Assembly (NCBI GenBank): GCA_031291235.1
Contig: JARLJL010000013.1
Coordinates: 124,001 to 188,000, forward strand
Direction: 5' to 3'
Source of the DNA: Sulfuriferula sp.
GTDB taxonomy: Bacteria > Pseudomonadota > Gammaproteobacteria > Burkholderiales > Sulfuriferulaceae
Length of the DNA stretch: 64,000 nt
Shown: piece by piece, positions 1 to 7,684 of the stretch
Layout of the letters: each line of letters begins with the position of its first letter
How positions within the stretch are numbered: the first letter of the stretch is position 1
Position numbers and translations under genes: made by a program
Notes under the pieces: generated by a model
What the model was told of the DNA's origin: nothing
Seen by the model: only the letters and a program-made list of their open reading frames with translations
Database searches by the model: none

Positions 1-1
1 C

Positions 2-898
2 ACTTTCGCCTCGTTCGCGCGTTCGTTCAGCTCCTTGGGTGCGGGGGAGATCGGCTGGCTGCTGGTAGACGAAGCCGGACAGGCGCCCCCGCAAGCGGCG
101 GTAGGCGCGCTATGGCGCTCCCGGCGAGCGCTGCTGGTGGGCGACCCCCTGCAACTCAAACCCATCGTCACCGTCTCCGACGCGGTGCTGGAACACATGC
201 GCACACGCTATCGCGTCGACGCGCACTGGCTCCCCAACAGACAGTCCGCTCAGACCTTGGCCGATCAGGCCACTATGTGGGGGCGTCTAGCAGGACCGAC
301 TGGCAGCAAGACTTGGGTCGGGCTGCCCCTGGTCGTGCATCGGCGTTGCGACAAGCCGATGCACGGACTGGCCAACCGCATCGCCTACGATGGCGCGATG
401 GTGTACGGCACCATTGCGCCGCGCGCCGACAAGGAAACGCGCGCCGGTCTCCCGACGGGATGGATTCACGCCAGCGGAGCATCTGACGGGAACTGGGTTC
501 CGGCCGAAGGAGATGCTCTGCGGGTGCTGCTCACCCTGTTGCGGGAAGACGGCGTGGATGCGGCCGACATCTCGGTCATCACGCCCTTCAAGGCGGTCCA
601 GGAAAACCTCAAACGCCTGCTCGGCGACACAATGGTTTCTGGAACCATCCACACCATGCAGGGCAAGGAAGCACCAGTCGTCATCATGGTACTGGGCGGC
701 AATACTGAAGGTTCCGGCGCACGCGATTGGGCGGTCTCGGAGCCCAACTTGCTGAACGTGGCGGCAACACGGGCCAAGCGGCGCTTCTACGTGATCGGCG
801 ACCGGAACGACTGGCAGAACCGCGCTCTGTTTTGTGATGTCATGGATCTCTTGCCACTCCAGCACCTTCCAGAGTGCGAAGCGGCATTGACGGCATAA
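2..898 (+). CDS. SF1 (Upf1-like) DNA/RNA helicase, C-terminal part, cut by window edge
   Basis: The frame is open back to the window's first bases, so the gene begins outside and only its C-terminal ~298 residues are visible. Helicase motifs appear in the right order: Walker B-like LLVDEAG near base 68, GDPLQLKP (motif III) near 150, VITPFKAVQ near 575, GTIHTMQGKEA (motif V) near 640, and NVAATRAKRRFYVIGD (motif VI) near 755. This is the second RecA-like half of an ATP-dependent superfamily 1 helicase. The Walker A half must lie upstream. Helicases of this type are common in integrative elements and defence islands, which fits the neighbourhood, but the true partner genes are out of view. Helicase assignment is secure; the biological role is not known. 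Confidence 0.85.
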   Translation, partial: TFASFARSFSSLGAGEIGWLLVDEAGQAPPQAAVGALWRSRRALLVGDPLQLKPIVTVSDAVLEHMRTRYRVDAHWLPNRQSAQTLADQATMWGRLAGPTGSKTWVGLPLVVHRRCDKPMHGLANRIAYDGAMVYGTIAPRADKETRAGLPTGWIHASGASDGNWVPAEGDALRVLLTLLREDGVDAADISVITPFKAVQENLKRLLGDTMVSGTIHTMQGKEAPVVIMVLGGNTEGSGARDWAVSEPNLLNVAATRAKRRFYVIGDRNDWQNRALFCDVMDLLPLQHLPECEAALTA

Positions 899-957
899 CC
901 TCAGTAGTCGTGCTGGACTGGGATCAGTCCCTGCGCGGGCCGTGCTCCGATCCCATA

Positions 958-1068
958 GAGGCAAGCAAAGTGCGCAGCGCCGTAGGCGCGAAGGCGTGAG
1001 GGATTGAAGCCGAATGGCCGTGACGGCAAAGACGGCACGGGGCGCAGCCCGAAAGCCCGGCGGCGCAT
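958..1068. repeat. Dispersed intergenic repeat, copy R1
   Basis: This GC-rich non-coding segment begins GGCAAGCAAAGTGCGCAG and continues through GAAGGCGTGAGGGAT, GAAGCCGAATGGCCG and GGGGCGCAGCCCG. The same ordered blocks recur, degenerate, at 6028, 6906, 7606 and 8388, always between genes of the mobile element and never seen in the chromosomal part of the window. Confidence 0.6.
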
Positions 1069-1086
1069 CGCGCCGACACGCTCAAA

Positions 1087-1794
1087 TCATTTTCGAGTGA
1101 CGGGGAAGCCGACAGCGGCTAACTTCTGTTCCATTTTCCGTATCGTGTTCGCAATGGCATTCTGTGCGCCCTGGCGTGTTGTGTAAGCCGCCTCACCAGG
1201 ATAGACATCGCCTTTCACCAAATCGCTGAAAACCTTGTCGCGTTTTTCTTCTGGGATACCAGCTCTCTCGCACAGTTCGTCGAACGGACTTGAAGCACCG
1301 GTCAGCGCAATGATCTCGCTTCCGCGAAGCGGTGACTTCAATACAACCTCACCCTGTAAATATTTGAAGTTTAGGAGCGCCTTGGAGTGAATACCTCCTT
1401 GACGGTTATATGTATCGACCGCTTCAACAAATTCCGGTGAGGCCCACAAATCAGCGATATTCACCACAACCTCGGTGATCTCGGGTTGGTGTTCAAAGAT
1501 TGCTCCAGAAACAGCTTCAGGACGCACTAGCCCCTTAAATCGTTCCGCGAATGCGATTTCAACTGTCCAGCTTGCGACTCCTTCGTCTCGTTCGTCATTG
1601 AGAATGAGATCAACGAGTTCACCTTTGTGGATGAATCGCTTCCGATAGCATGGGCCACTTACCGTGCGGAACTGCTCGGGAAGGCTTTCGACCGCACCTT
1701 CCAGTTCACGAGCAAGCTCCTCCTTGTGTGTTTGATCCTCTTTCCAACCATTCTGCCAAGCGCCCAAAGCCGTAAGTAGTCGATCATTAAACAT
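1087..1794 (-). CDS. Hypothetical protein, putative ADP-ribosyltransferase fold
   Basis: This 235-residue soluble protein has no signal peptide or membrane segment, and I do not recognise it as a named family. Its order of motifs recalls the R-S-E class of mono-ADP-ribosyltransferases: CYRKR (Arg51) after a helical N-terminus, SWTVEIAFAERF (Ser75/Thr77) where the STS strand would be, and LQGEVVLKSP (Gln147, Glu149) resembling the Q-x-E catalytic loop. The fold is my inference. Such enzymes modify host or phage macromolecules and often act as toxins, but no immunity gene is visible. The ATG has GGAA a few bases upstream. An IS200-like element lies directly upstream and may have separated the gene from its native promoter. 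Confidence 0.5.
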   Translation of the reverse strand: MFNDRLLTALGAWQNGWKEDQTHKEELARELEGAVESLPEQFRTVSGPCYRKRFIHKGELVDLILNDERDEGVASWTVEIAFAERFKGLVRPEAVSGAIFEHQPEITEVVVNIADLWASPEFVEAVDTYNRQGGIHSKALLNFKYLQGEVVLKSPLRGSEIIALTGASSPFDELCERAGIPEEKRDKVFSDLVKGDVYPGEAAYTTRQGAQNAIANTIRKMEQKLAAVGFPVTRK

Positions 1795-1812
1795 ACGAAT
1801 TCCAATAAGTAT

Positions 1813-1831
1813 CCCCCGGCAAAGCCGGGGG
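1813..1831. repeat. IS end hairpin (transposase 3' side)
   Basis: A perfect 8-bp stem (CCCCCGGC/GCCGGGGG) with an AAA loop, identical to the hairpin at 2391-2409. It is the likely right-end recognition hairpin of the IS200-like element. Confidence 0.7.
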
Positions 1832-1844
1832 TTTTATGGTTGGA

Positions 1845-1888
1845 GCGCCTCGAAGGCGCAGGTAACCCGTGAGCCGCCTGAAGGCGGC
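1845..1888. repeat. Two small hairpins at the transposase stop
   Basis: GCGCCT-CGA-AGGCGC (1845-1859) and GCCGCC-TGAA-GGCGGC (1873-1888) are perfect stem-loops in tandem, the second touching the transposase stop codon. They may serve as additional end structure or as a transcription barrier. Confidence 0.5.
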
Positions 1889-2319
1889 TACAGCCCTAAT
1901 TTCATTTGGTCGTAACGTTCGTCCTCAAGTTCCTGATTACGAATGTACGCCCGAACCATTTCCTCATCCAATCCGACCGTCGAGACAAAGTACCCTCTGG
2001 CCCAAAACACCTCGCCGGTGAAATTCCGCTGCCGGCCTCCGAACTGACGCGCAATCGAAATTGCGCTCTTGCCCTTGATGTATCCAACCACATGCGACAC
2101 CGAATGCTTCGGTGGAACGCTCAGGCACATGTGAACGTGGTCCGTCATCAAGTGCCCTTCCACTACCTTCGATTCCCGCTGCAATGCCAGTTCCCGAAAA
2201 ATTTCCCCGAGATGCTTGCGCAACGCACCAAATATCGCCTTCTTCCTTCGCTTCGGGATGAATACCACATGGTATTTGCAGTCCCATCTCGTGTGGCTCA
2301 AACTCTGATACTCTTTCAT
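1888..2319 (-). CDS. tnpA: IS200/IS605-family Y1 transposase TnpA
   Basis: A 143-residue HUH-type transposase that cuts and rejoins single-stranded DNA through a 5'-phosphotyrosine. The HUH pair is the two histidines of TDHVHMCL, and the catalytic tyrosine is probably in EEMVRAYIRNQE near the C-terminus. N-terminal KYHVVFIPKRRK is typical of the family and the length is normal. The frame runs 27 codons further upstream, but the methionine of MKEYQSLSH fits the family start and has AGGAGAT just before it. No frameshift is seen, so the copy could be active. Confidence 0.93.
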   Translation of the reverse strand: MKEYQSLSHTRWDCKYHVVFIPKRRKKAIFGALRKHLGEIFRELALQRESKVVEGHLMTDHVHMCLSVPPKHSVSHVVGYIKGKSAISIARQFGGRQRNFTGEVFWARGYFVSTVGLDEEMVRAYIRNQELEDERYDQMKLGL

Positions 2320-2390
2320 CGTGAATCTCCTTCTTTTGGTCGAGAAAGAAGATTCACAGAGACCGACGTATAGGTCAAACCTTGGTGAGT

Positions 2391-2409
2391 CCCCCGGCAA
2401 AGCCGGGGG
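2391..2409. repeat. IS end hairpin (transposase 5' side)
   Basis: Identical in sequence to the 1813-1831 hairpin, and the likely left-end hairpin of the IS200-like element. Confidence 0.7.
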
Positions 2410-2488
2410 ATTACCTTATTAATTTAAGAATGTGGAATAAGTCTAGCGAAAATAGCAGCGTTCTGAGTCGGCTATTGGCCTTCGACAG

Positions 2489-2519
2489 CGGGCGCGGCCA
2501 CTGCCGCGCCCGGTTTTTT
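2489..2519 (+). terminator. Rho-independent terminator (plus strand)
   Basis: The stem CGGGCGCGGC/GCCGCGCCCG with a four-base loop is followed by GTTTTTT. It would stop transcripts running rightwards out of the IS/helicase side before they enter the antisense strand of the ParB-like operon. Confidence 0.7.
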
Positions 2520-2524
2520 GAATT

Positions 2525-2559
2525 CACCGGCCCCAGGACGAAACGGACTGGGGCCGGTG
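2525..2559. terminator. GC-rich hairpin downstream of the minus-strand ParB operon
   Basis: Perfect 11-bp arms CACCGGCCCCA/TGGGGCCGGTG lie just past the stop of the small gene at 2569. There is no clean U-tract on the minus strand, so it may act as a 3'-end stabiliser rather than a true terminator. Confidence 0.45.
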
Positions 2560-2568
2560 CTGGCTCGC

Positions 2569-2778
2569 TCATTCCTTCGTCTCGATGAGCCACCACACGG
2601 CACGCGGCAAGGCGCGGCCCGTGATGGGGTGAATGTCCGTGAGGTCGGCACGTGCCGTCCAGCCGCGAGGCGGACGGTAGCCGCAAACGTCGCCTTCGCC
2701 GTGCCAACGGCGGGCGCGTACCGTGCCCGGCGCATAGATCGCCGCCATGTTCGAGCGGCTGTCGGTGGTGCGAGTCAT
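2569..2778 (-). CDS. Small conserved mobile-element hypothetical protein
   Basis: A 69-residue soluble protein beginning MTRTTDSRSNMAAIY and ending WWLIETKE. The frame is open further upstream, but this ATG has AGGAGAA at the right distance, so I start it there. It contains a single cysteine and several tryptophans and shows no domain I can name. It sits 61 bp after the stop of the ParB-like gene, in the same direction, and probably shares its transcript. Small proteins at this position recur in ParB/DUF932 element backbones as I recall. Function unknown. Confidence 0.6.
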   Translation of the reverse strand: MTRTTDSRSNMAAIYAPGTVRARRWHGEGDVCGYRPPRGWTARADLTDIHPITGRALPRAVWWLIETKE

Positions 2779-2839
2779 GAACAGTTCTCCTTTCAAGCGA
2801 AGCGCCCCGGTCGAGTCGGGCGCTTGTCCTCGGTGCGAT

Positions 2840-4786
2840 TCAAGCGGCCAGCGCCTCGGCGGATTCATCCGCTATGGCCTCGGCATCCTCCTGTGCGGCT
2901 TCCTGCACTGCCGGGCCTTCGGCCTCGAAGATGGCAGGCATCCAGCCCGTGCCATCGGCCAGCCGTTCGGCCTCGCTGGCAATGTCGGCCTTCTTGAGCT
3001 TCGCCAGCCGGGAAACCTGCTCCGGCGCGTATTCGCCCACAGCTTGCAGAATTGCGGCCTTCGGCACATGCCGGAAATACCCTTCGGCGGTCGGCTTCCA
3101 CCATGCCGCCATGTCGAGGCCCACTGCCTGCGTCAGTTCCGCGCCGGGCTGGTGCGGCGTGGCTCGCGGCGTCACCACGTCCACCGAGGAAGCCACGCAC
3201 ACGGCCAGAAGCTTGACCAGTTCGTCTTGCTCCATCGCCAGCAGCGCGGCGAACAGATCGGCGCTGTCCTCGGGCAGCTTGCCAGCCCATGCCTGTTGCA
3301 ACTCGCGCAGACCCACGGCGGCAGGCGATTCGGGCCAATCCGGGGCCATGCCTTCCAGCCGGTCTTGCACGGTGAGGCGCACGCCCAGGGGCATATCGTG
3401 GCCGTAATGGCTGTCCTGCAAGACGGCTTGCACCATGCCATGCACCAGCGCGGCCAGCGCCACCAGTGGATGCTGCGCCACTTCGATTTGTAGCGCGGCG
3501 GTCCGGTGGGCGCTCAAACGTTGCGCCAACCGGTCAGACATGGCAGGCGCTTGGGCTTCTTCTGCCGTGTTGTCTTCGTCGTTGTTCCCGGCTTCCTCGC
3601 CGCCGAAACCCTGCCGTAGCCGTTCCAGCGTGCGCAGCGCCTTGGCTTCGACCTCGCGCAGCAGCCCGCGATGAATGACGGCCTCGCCGTTGCGGTCGAT
3701 GCTGACGATGGCCCCGGCTGCGGCCTTCACCGTCGCGCTGTAATCTTGCAAGCCATCTTCCAGTGCTTGCAACTGTTCGCCCAGCGCTTCGCCTTCCTCT
3801 TGCAGCGCATCGGCCTTGTCTTCGTCCTCGGCATCCAGCGCGGCATCGAGGGCTTCGCCCACCTCCTGCATCTTGGCTTGCAGCTTCTCGATGCGCTGCG
3901 CCTCGCGCTTGGTCGGTTCGCGCCGCTCCCTCGGGGCACGCTGGAAAGCGTGCAAGTCGGCATGGGTCACGCCGGGCGTAGCATCCACCCATGCCCACTC
4001 CTCGGCGCGAACAGTGGCGGCAATGTCAGCCAGCTTGTCCTGTGCCAGGCGTTCCAACAGCTCGGCATCGGTCAGATACACACCCGCGTCACCTTCCGCG
4101 AACAGGTCGCGGCGCACGCCACCGCCTGCGGCCTCGTAGGAATCCAGCCCGACAAAGCGCACCAGTGGATGCCGGTAGGCGTCGATTTCGCGCTCGGTCA
4201 GGCGCTCACGCAGCGCGGACGGTTGGCGCTGCCACGTCGGGGCATCGTAGAACGCGCCTTCTTGCGTTGCGTGGTCATCGGTGATGGCAAGTGCCATCAA
4301 CTGGTCGAGCGTGACGGCATCGGCGCGATAGTCGGCCATCAGGCGCGGCGAAACGTTCGCCAGCTTCAAGCGGCGCTGCACCACCAGCGGCGTCACGCTG
4401 AAATCCGCCGCAATGTCCTCGATGGGGCGGCCTTCGGCCACCAGCGCGGCGAACGCCTCGAACTGGTCTGCCGGGTGCATGGCTTCGCGCTGCACGTTCT
4501 CGGTGAGGCTGGCGGTGCGGGCCGTGCCATCGGCCACCACCTCGTAATGCCCACCGTCGGGAGCGGCAATCACGATCAGGTTTTGCAGCAAGCCCACGCG
4601 CTGGATGGATGCGGCCAGTTCGGGAATGGACATGCGCGGGGTCTTGCGCACGTTGCGGCCCGTGGGGCGCAGCACCAGCCGCAACAAGGGAACCAGAATC
4701 AGGTTCTTGGTCGGGTCGGCAGCTTCCAGCGGAACAGCGGCGGCGGTATTGACGGCACGGGCTTCGGTTTGGGTGATAGCGTTCAT
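2840..4786 (-). CDS. ParB/RepB-like partition-type nuclease-domain protein with internal deletion
   Basis: A 648-residue protein with an N-terminal ParB-like domain (about residues 28-160), a ParB helix-turn-helix in IAADFSVTPLVVQRRLKLAN, a charged coiled-coil middle (about 295-370) and an acidic alanine-rich C-terminus. These long ParB-like proteins are part of the backbone of many integrative elements and are thought to help maintenance. The domain reads YEVVADGTARTASLTENVQ. In relatives I remember, about 30 residues containing the arginine motif GGRRL-AL stand between VVA and DGTAR. Here they are missing without loss of frame. That motif belongs to the nucleotide-binding face of ParB, so activity may be altered. 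GGAG precedes the ATG. Confidence 0.85.
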   Translation of the reverse strand: MNAITQTEARAVNTAAAVPLEAADPTKNLILVPLLRLVLRPTGRNVRKTPRMSIPELAASIQRVGLLQNLIVIAAPDGGHYEVVADGTARTASLTENVQREAMHPADQFEAFAALVAEGRPIEDIAADFSVTPLVVQRRLKLANVSPRLMADYRADAVTLDQLMALAITDDHATQEGAFYDAPTWQRQPSALRERLTEREIDAYRHPLVRFVGLDSYEAAGGGVRRDLFAEGDAGVYLTDAELLERLAQDKLADIAATVRAEEWAWVDATPGVTHADLHAFQRAPRERREPTKREAQRIEKLQAKMQEVGEALDAALDAEDEDKADALQEEGEALGEQLQALEDGLQDYSATVKAAAGAIVSIDRNGEAVIHRGLLREVEAKALRTLERLRQGFGGEEAGNNDEDNTAEEAQAPAMSDRLAQRLSAHRTAALQIEVAQHPLVALAALVHGMVQAVLQDSHYGHDMPLGVRLTVQDRLEGMAPDWPESPAAVGLRELQQAWAGKLPEDSADLFAALLAMEQDELVKLLAVCVASSVDVVTPRATPHQPGAELTQAVGLDMAAWWKPTAEGYFRHVPKAAILQAVGEYAPEQVSRLAKLKKADIASEAERLADGTGWMPAIFEAEGPAVQEAAQEDAEAIADESAEALAA

Positions 4787-4861
4787 GGTGGTTCTCCAAT
4801 CGAGTGAAACAAGGAATGGAGGGGAAACCGCCCCTCCTGCGGGGAAACTCTCGGGAAGGGA

Positions 4862-5689
4862 TCAGGCTTTGAGCTGGCGCATGCCATCGGCCAGCAGCCA
4901 CAGGGCGCGGTTCAGGCGCACATCGGAATCAATGCCCTGCACGGGTCGGGTGTGCTGGCGGCGTCCGTTGGCGCTACGCCCGGACAGTCCGCCCTTGGTC
5001 AAGTTCTCCTGCGTGCGGTTGAACACGCTCCACAGGTCGGGGCGGCGGTCGTCGAACCGGCGCGGCATCAGGATTTGCGATTCGGTGACGGGCGCGGGCT
5101 TGTTCGGGTCGTCGTACTTGAGGGCCAGCGCGGCGCGGGCGAACACTTCGGATTCGCCACCGTCCAGCGTGATGCCGCGCATCAGGTCGCGGGATTCCTT
5201 CACCCGGTCGAAACCATCCAACACCTCGAAAGCGCCTTCGATGACGTGTCCAGTCACGTCGCCTTTGTGGGGCACACGCACATCGGCCATGGTGTCGCCG
5301 CAGACAAGGCCATTGCTGCAAACGAAGCGGAACATCCCGGCCAGCATCTGATAGCTGCTCGTCCCGTCATGGGAATTGAGCAGCACGATTTCATTGGCTT
5401 CCGCGCCGTTGATCTGGCTGGCATGGCGCAGGCGAAGCATGTGTTTCGTGTGCTCGCGCTTGCCTTCATCGCGCACGCGGGTCTGCGTCACCATGAAGGG
5501 CTGAAAGCCTTCCTTGCGCAGTTCGGTCAGCACGGCGGCGGTGGGGATGTAGCTATACCGCTCGGAACGGCTCTCATGCGGTGCGTCCGCGAAGATGGAC
5601 GGGGCCACGCGGCGGATTTGGTCATCGGACAGCGGGGAATCACTGCGCAGCGACGGGGAACGGGAAGCGAAACGGGATGCGAGTTGCAT
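4862..5689 (-). CDS. DUF932 family protein
   Basis: A 275-residue soluble protein recognised as DUF932 by its typical stretches (SRSERYSYIPTAAVL, VLLNSHDGTSSYQMLAG, FRFVCSNGLVCGD, DVTGHVIEGAFEVL) and C-terminal RPVQGIDSDVRLNRALW. DUF932 proteins are widespread in plasmids and integrative elements. Relatives are phage/plasmid-like proteins of unknown biochemical role. It lies upstream of the ParB-like gene in the same direction, with a 75-base gap, so co-transcription is likely. A strong AGGAGA stands before the ATG. Length looks complete. Confidence 0.85.
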   Translation of the reverse strand: MQLASRFASRSPSLRSDSPLSDDQIRRVAPSIFADAPHESRSERYSYIPTAAVLTELRKEGFQPFMVTQTRVRDEGKREHTKHMLRLRHASQINGAEANEIVLLNSHDGTSSYQMLAGMFRFVCSNGLVCGDTMADVRVPHKGDVTGHVIEGAFEVLDGFDRVKESRDLMRGITLDGGESEVFARAALALKYDDPNKPAPVTESQILMPRRFDDRRPDLWSVFNRTQENLTKGGLSGRSANGRRQHTRPVQGIDSDVRLNRALWLLADGMRQLKA

Positions 5690-6290
5690 GGTCTTTCTCC
5701 TGACAAAAAGGGTTGTTGTTCACACCGCACACCGGATTCCAAGATTCGGAGCCCAGCCTTTCGGCTGTTCAGTGCGGTCGGCACGAAGAACCCGGTTGGC
5801 CTCGTTGCCACCGTCTTTCCTGAGTTCATCGCCCGCGACGGTCAGGAGCGCGCGGACGGGGGCTGTCAAGGAAGCAAGCGCAGGGTTGGTGCGGCCCACA
5901 GGCGCAGCCGAGGACACGGCCCTGCGCGCCTTGACGGCGCACGGCCGCGGGCTACAGTCGCGAGCAAGGTGATGGAGTCAGGAAAGATGGCTGGACAGGC
6001 AACGGCCGTCCCTGTGTGCTGACTGCACGGCAAGCGAAGCGCGCAGGCCCGGATCGGGAAGCCGGGCCGGAGGCGTCAGCCGAGCAGCGCGAGGGAACGA
6101 TGGAAGCCCGAAGGGGACGAGACGCCGCAGGTGGCTCGATGCGCAGCACGACAGCGCGACCGGCCATGATTCCTGGCCGGGGACGCCCATTCCGGAATTT
6201 GGGCAGATACTGGTGAATGCAGCTATTGAAATCTACTCAAACACCCTTATCTTCCCGATGGCATTCGCCATTCACATTAAGGGTAGGGAT
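5690..6290. other. Non-coding mobile-element spacer
   Basis: About 600 bp without a convincing gene. The left third is the leader of the DUF932 gene and carries a diverged relative of the shared leader found at 7421 and 8201 (GCGCCTTGACGGCGCACGG near 5926). The middle carries dispersed repeat R2 (6028-6130). Short open frames here have repeat-like, low-complexity translations and no family signal. Confidence 0.6.
6028..6130. repeat. Dispersed intergenic repeat, copy R2
   Basis: It begins CGGCAAGCGAAGCGCGCAGG and continues GGGCCGGAGGCGTCAG and GGAAGCCCGAAGGGGACG. Blocks are shared in order with the copies at 958 and 8388. Confidence 0.6.
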
Positions 6291-6578
6291 ATGACAGATT
6301 TTTGCATCACGGCCGTCAGGTACAACCAAGATCGCGATCACATCGAGTATGTGCATGTGCGAGAGGAGAAATCGAAAACAATCGGCCCTCCTCGTACCGT
6401 TGCGCGTGCCTTCGTGGCAGACCTCATTCGTCTTGGCAAAGCCACCTTCCAGACAAGGACGAAAGCAGACGACACCTGGAAGCTTGGCGCAGAGGTGCAC
6501 CTCATTGACGATATCTACCTGACGACCAACAAGAACAGCACCAAGCGGGACAATTTGGAAAACTTGCCCGAGTTTTAA
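6291..6578 (+). CDS. DUF3892 family protein
   Basis: A 95-residue soluble protein starting MTDFCITAVRYNQDRDHIEY, which is the typical opening of DUF3892 proteins, and ending in the family's DNLENLPEF. The frame extends 26 codons upstream, but GTAGGG sits directly before this ATG. DUF3892 proteins are small accessory proteins found on plasmids and genomic islands; no function is established that I know of. It stands alone between two repeat-rich spacers, is transcribed opposite to its neighbours, and is less GC-rich than the surrounding element backbone. Confidence 0.75.
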   Translation: MTDFCITAVRYNQDRDHIEYVHVREEKSKTIGPPRTVARAFVADLIRLGKATFQTRTKADDTWKLGAEVHLIDDIYLTTNKNSTKRDNLENLPEF

Positions 6579-6661
6579 TGGAATATGCCGATCTTCCTTG
6601 CCTGAAAGCACTCGGGTACAGCGCGTAAGTCGGGGCGCCTTGTGACGCCCCATTTACTTCG

Positions 6662-6903
6662 TCAGACAACGACCCGCCCGGCCAGCCGAGCGTCGCGCGC
6701 ATAAGCGCTCAACGGTTTCTCGGCGCGGAACGACAAATCGCGTTCAATCGGCAGGCCCATCGGCCTCGCACCGTTGCCAGCTCGTCCAGGCTGACCCAGC
6801 CGATTTCCGGCATCCCCAGGCCTTGGTCGCAAAGGCCAAAGGCAAGGTCGTGGTCATCGGGATCAATTCGGTCAGCAGCCAGCCACCTCCAACGAAGGCA
6901 CGG
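6662..6903 (-). pseudogene. DUF2958 gene remnant with two frameshifts
   Basis: Read on the minus strand, three consecutive frames join into the C-terminal half of a DUF2958 protein: WLLTELIP, then DDHDLAFGLCDQGLGMPEI and SLDELATVRGR, then MGLPIERDLSFRAEKPLSAYA, ending VVV and TGA at 6662. Each junction is explained by loss of one base (within ATCCC/GATGAC near 6864 and GGCCG/ATGGGC near 6761). The N-terminal half is absent, replaced by dispersed repeat R3. The gene is therefore broken and truncated. DUF2958 genes normally accompany RadC and DUF932 genes in such elements. Confidence 0.8.
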
Positions 6904-6905
6904 AC

Positions 6906-6961
6906 AGGCAAGCGCAGCGCGCAGCGCCGCAGGCGCGGAGGTGCCGGCACCGGGCGCAGCA
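6906..6961. repeat. Dispersed intergenic repeat, copy R3
   Basis: AGGCAAGCGCAGCGCGCAGC followed by GCCGCAGGCGCGGAGG and CCGGGCGCAGC. It abuts the broken end of the DUF2958 remnant, suggesting recombination at or into the repeat. Confidence 0.55.
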
Positions 6962-7016
6962 GAATTAAAAATGCGCCGCCCAACTGGGACGACGCACCGA
7001 AGCCTGCGCGGCGCGA

Positions 7017-7412
7017 TCAACTTGCCGCCGGCTCCACCATCGACTGCAACTGATCGATCACGCCAGGCTCGACAAAGACGCAAACCTGCTTGTCTTCGAT
7101 CGACACGTTGAACACCTGGGCGAACACCGCGCGCCGCACATGCGCTAGTCGGCCTGTCCGGTACGCCTGGTCCGGTTTCATGCGGGCTGCGCCCGTCGGC
7201 GAACCGCTGCGCTGCGGTTCGCATTCGACCAGCGCAACGAAACCGTCATCGGACAGCTTCTGATGCTCGGGGCACAGGCCCCATCCAGTCGTTGTATGGT
7301 GCTCCATGCTCGCGCGCAGGCGCTTGTCCAGCAGGATGGTGCCGGTATCGAAAGCCAGGCCGCAGACCAGGCAGATGTGTTGTTCCATCGAAACGTGTGA
7401 TTTGTCGTTCAT
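7017..7412 (-). CDS. Mobile-element hypothetical protein with CxxC motif
   Basis: A 131-residue soluble protein starting MNDKSHVSMEQH. It has CLVCGLAFDTG near residue 13 and WGLCPEHQKL near residue 45, an arrangement that could bind a metal ion (C-x2-C plus C-x2-H). A beta-rich C-terminus follows. I recall similar proteins in element backbones but no demonstrated function. The ATG at 7412 is chosen because GGAG precedes it and because the leader upstream (7421-7576) is nearly identical to the one in front of radC. The two genes are thus probably expressed under the same control. Confidence 0.65.
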   Translation of the reverse strand: MNDKSHVSMEQHICLVCGLAFDTGTILLDKRLRASMEHHTTTGWGLCPEHQKLSDDGFVALVECEPQRSGSPTGAARMKPDQAYRTGRLAHVRRAVFAQVFNVSIEDKQVCVFVEPGVIDQLQSMVEPAAS

Positions 7413-7420
7413 GACGATCT

Positions 7421-7576
7421 CCGGTTGCTCGGGCGGAATTGCCCGGAACCGTCGCCAGCACGGCGCAGCGCAAGCAGTCAGGGGCGCAGACGGCCAGAGG
7501 GCCGCAAGCGTGCATGCACGCGCAGCCCTTGACGGCGAGAACGCCGTGATACAGTGAAGGGAACAGCAAGACCGCC
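7421..7576 (-). promoter_or_regulatory. Shared leader, copy A (upstream of the 7017-7412 gene)
   Basis: A non-coding 156-base stretch nearly identical over its length to 8201-8358. It contains an inverted repeat ACGGCG-AGAA-CGCCGT at 7532-7547, ends at the start region of the downstream gene and carries that gene's GGAG. It is likely a duplicated promoter and 5'-UTR; the inverted repeat may be an operator or an RNA hairpin. Confidence 0.6.
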
Positions 7577-7605
7577 TCACACCACCACCTACGTAGACCT
7601 GCCTT

Positions 7606-7684
7606 CGGCAAGTGCGCAGCACGCGCAGGCCCGCGAGGGCCGGAGCCCACCTCAGGCGCAGCAAAAGGGGCAGAAGCCCCTGGG
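7606..7684. repeat. Dispersed intergenic repeat, copy R4
   Basis: CGGCAAGTGCGCAGCACGCGC, GAGGGCCGGAGCC and TCAGGCGCAGCAAAAGGGG follow in the family order. It borders the 3' end of the radC frame. Confidence 0.5.

Larger units (their letters stand above)
1811..2413 (-). mobile_element. IS200-like insertion sequence (IS200/IS605 family, tnpA only)
   Basis: A single Y1 transposase gene is flanked on both sides by the same 19-base hairpin (CCCCCGGC-AAA-GCCGGGGG), at 1813-1831 and 2391-2409. IS200-type elements lack terminal inverted repeats and use subterminal hairpins recognised by TnpA in single-stranded DNA, which fits. No tnpB is present. Two more short hairpins lie beside the transposase stop. 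Exact cleavage points cannot be read from one copy. Confidence 0.8.

Noticed and set aside
3671-4807. Long open frame (378 codons) on the plus strand opposite the ParB-like gene
   Set aside because: It is the antisense of a GC-rich gene with known domains; its translation has no family features and no ribosome site.
6709-7224. 171-codon minus-strand frame that could be called a hypothetical protein
   Set aside because: Only its last third resembles DUF2958, and that in pieces over three frames. The front part is repeat R3 and the antisense-frame end of the neighbouring gene, so it is a pseudogene remnant.
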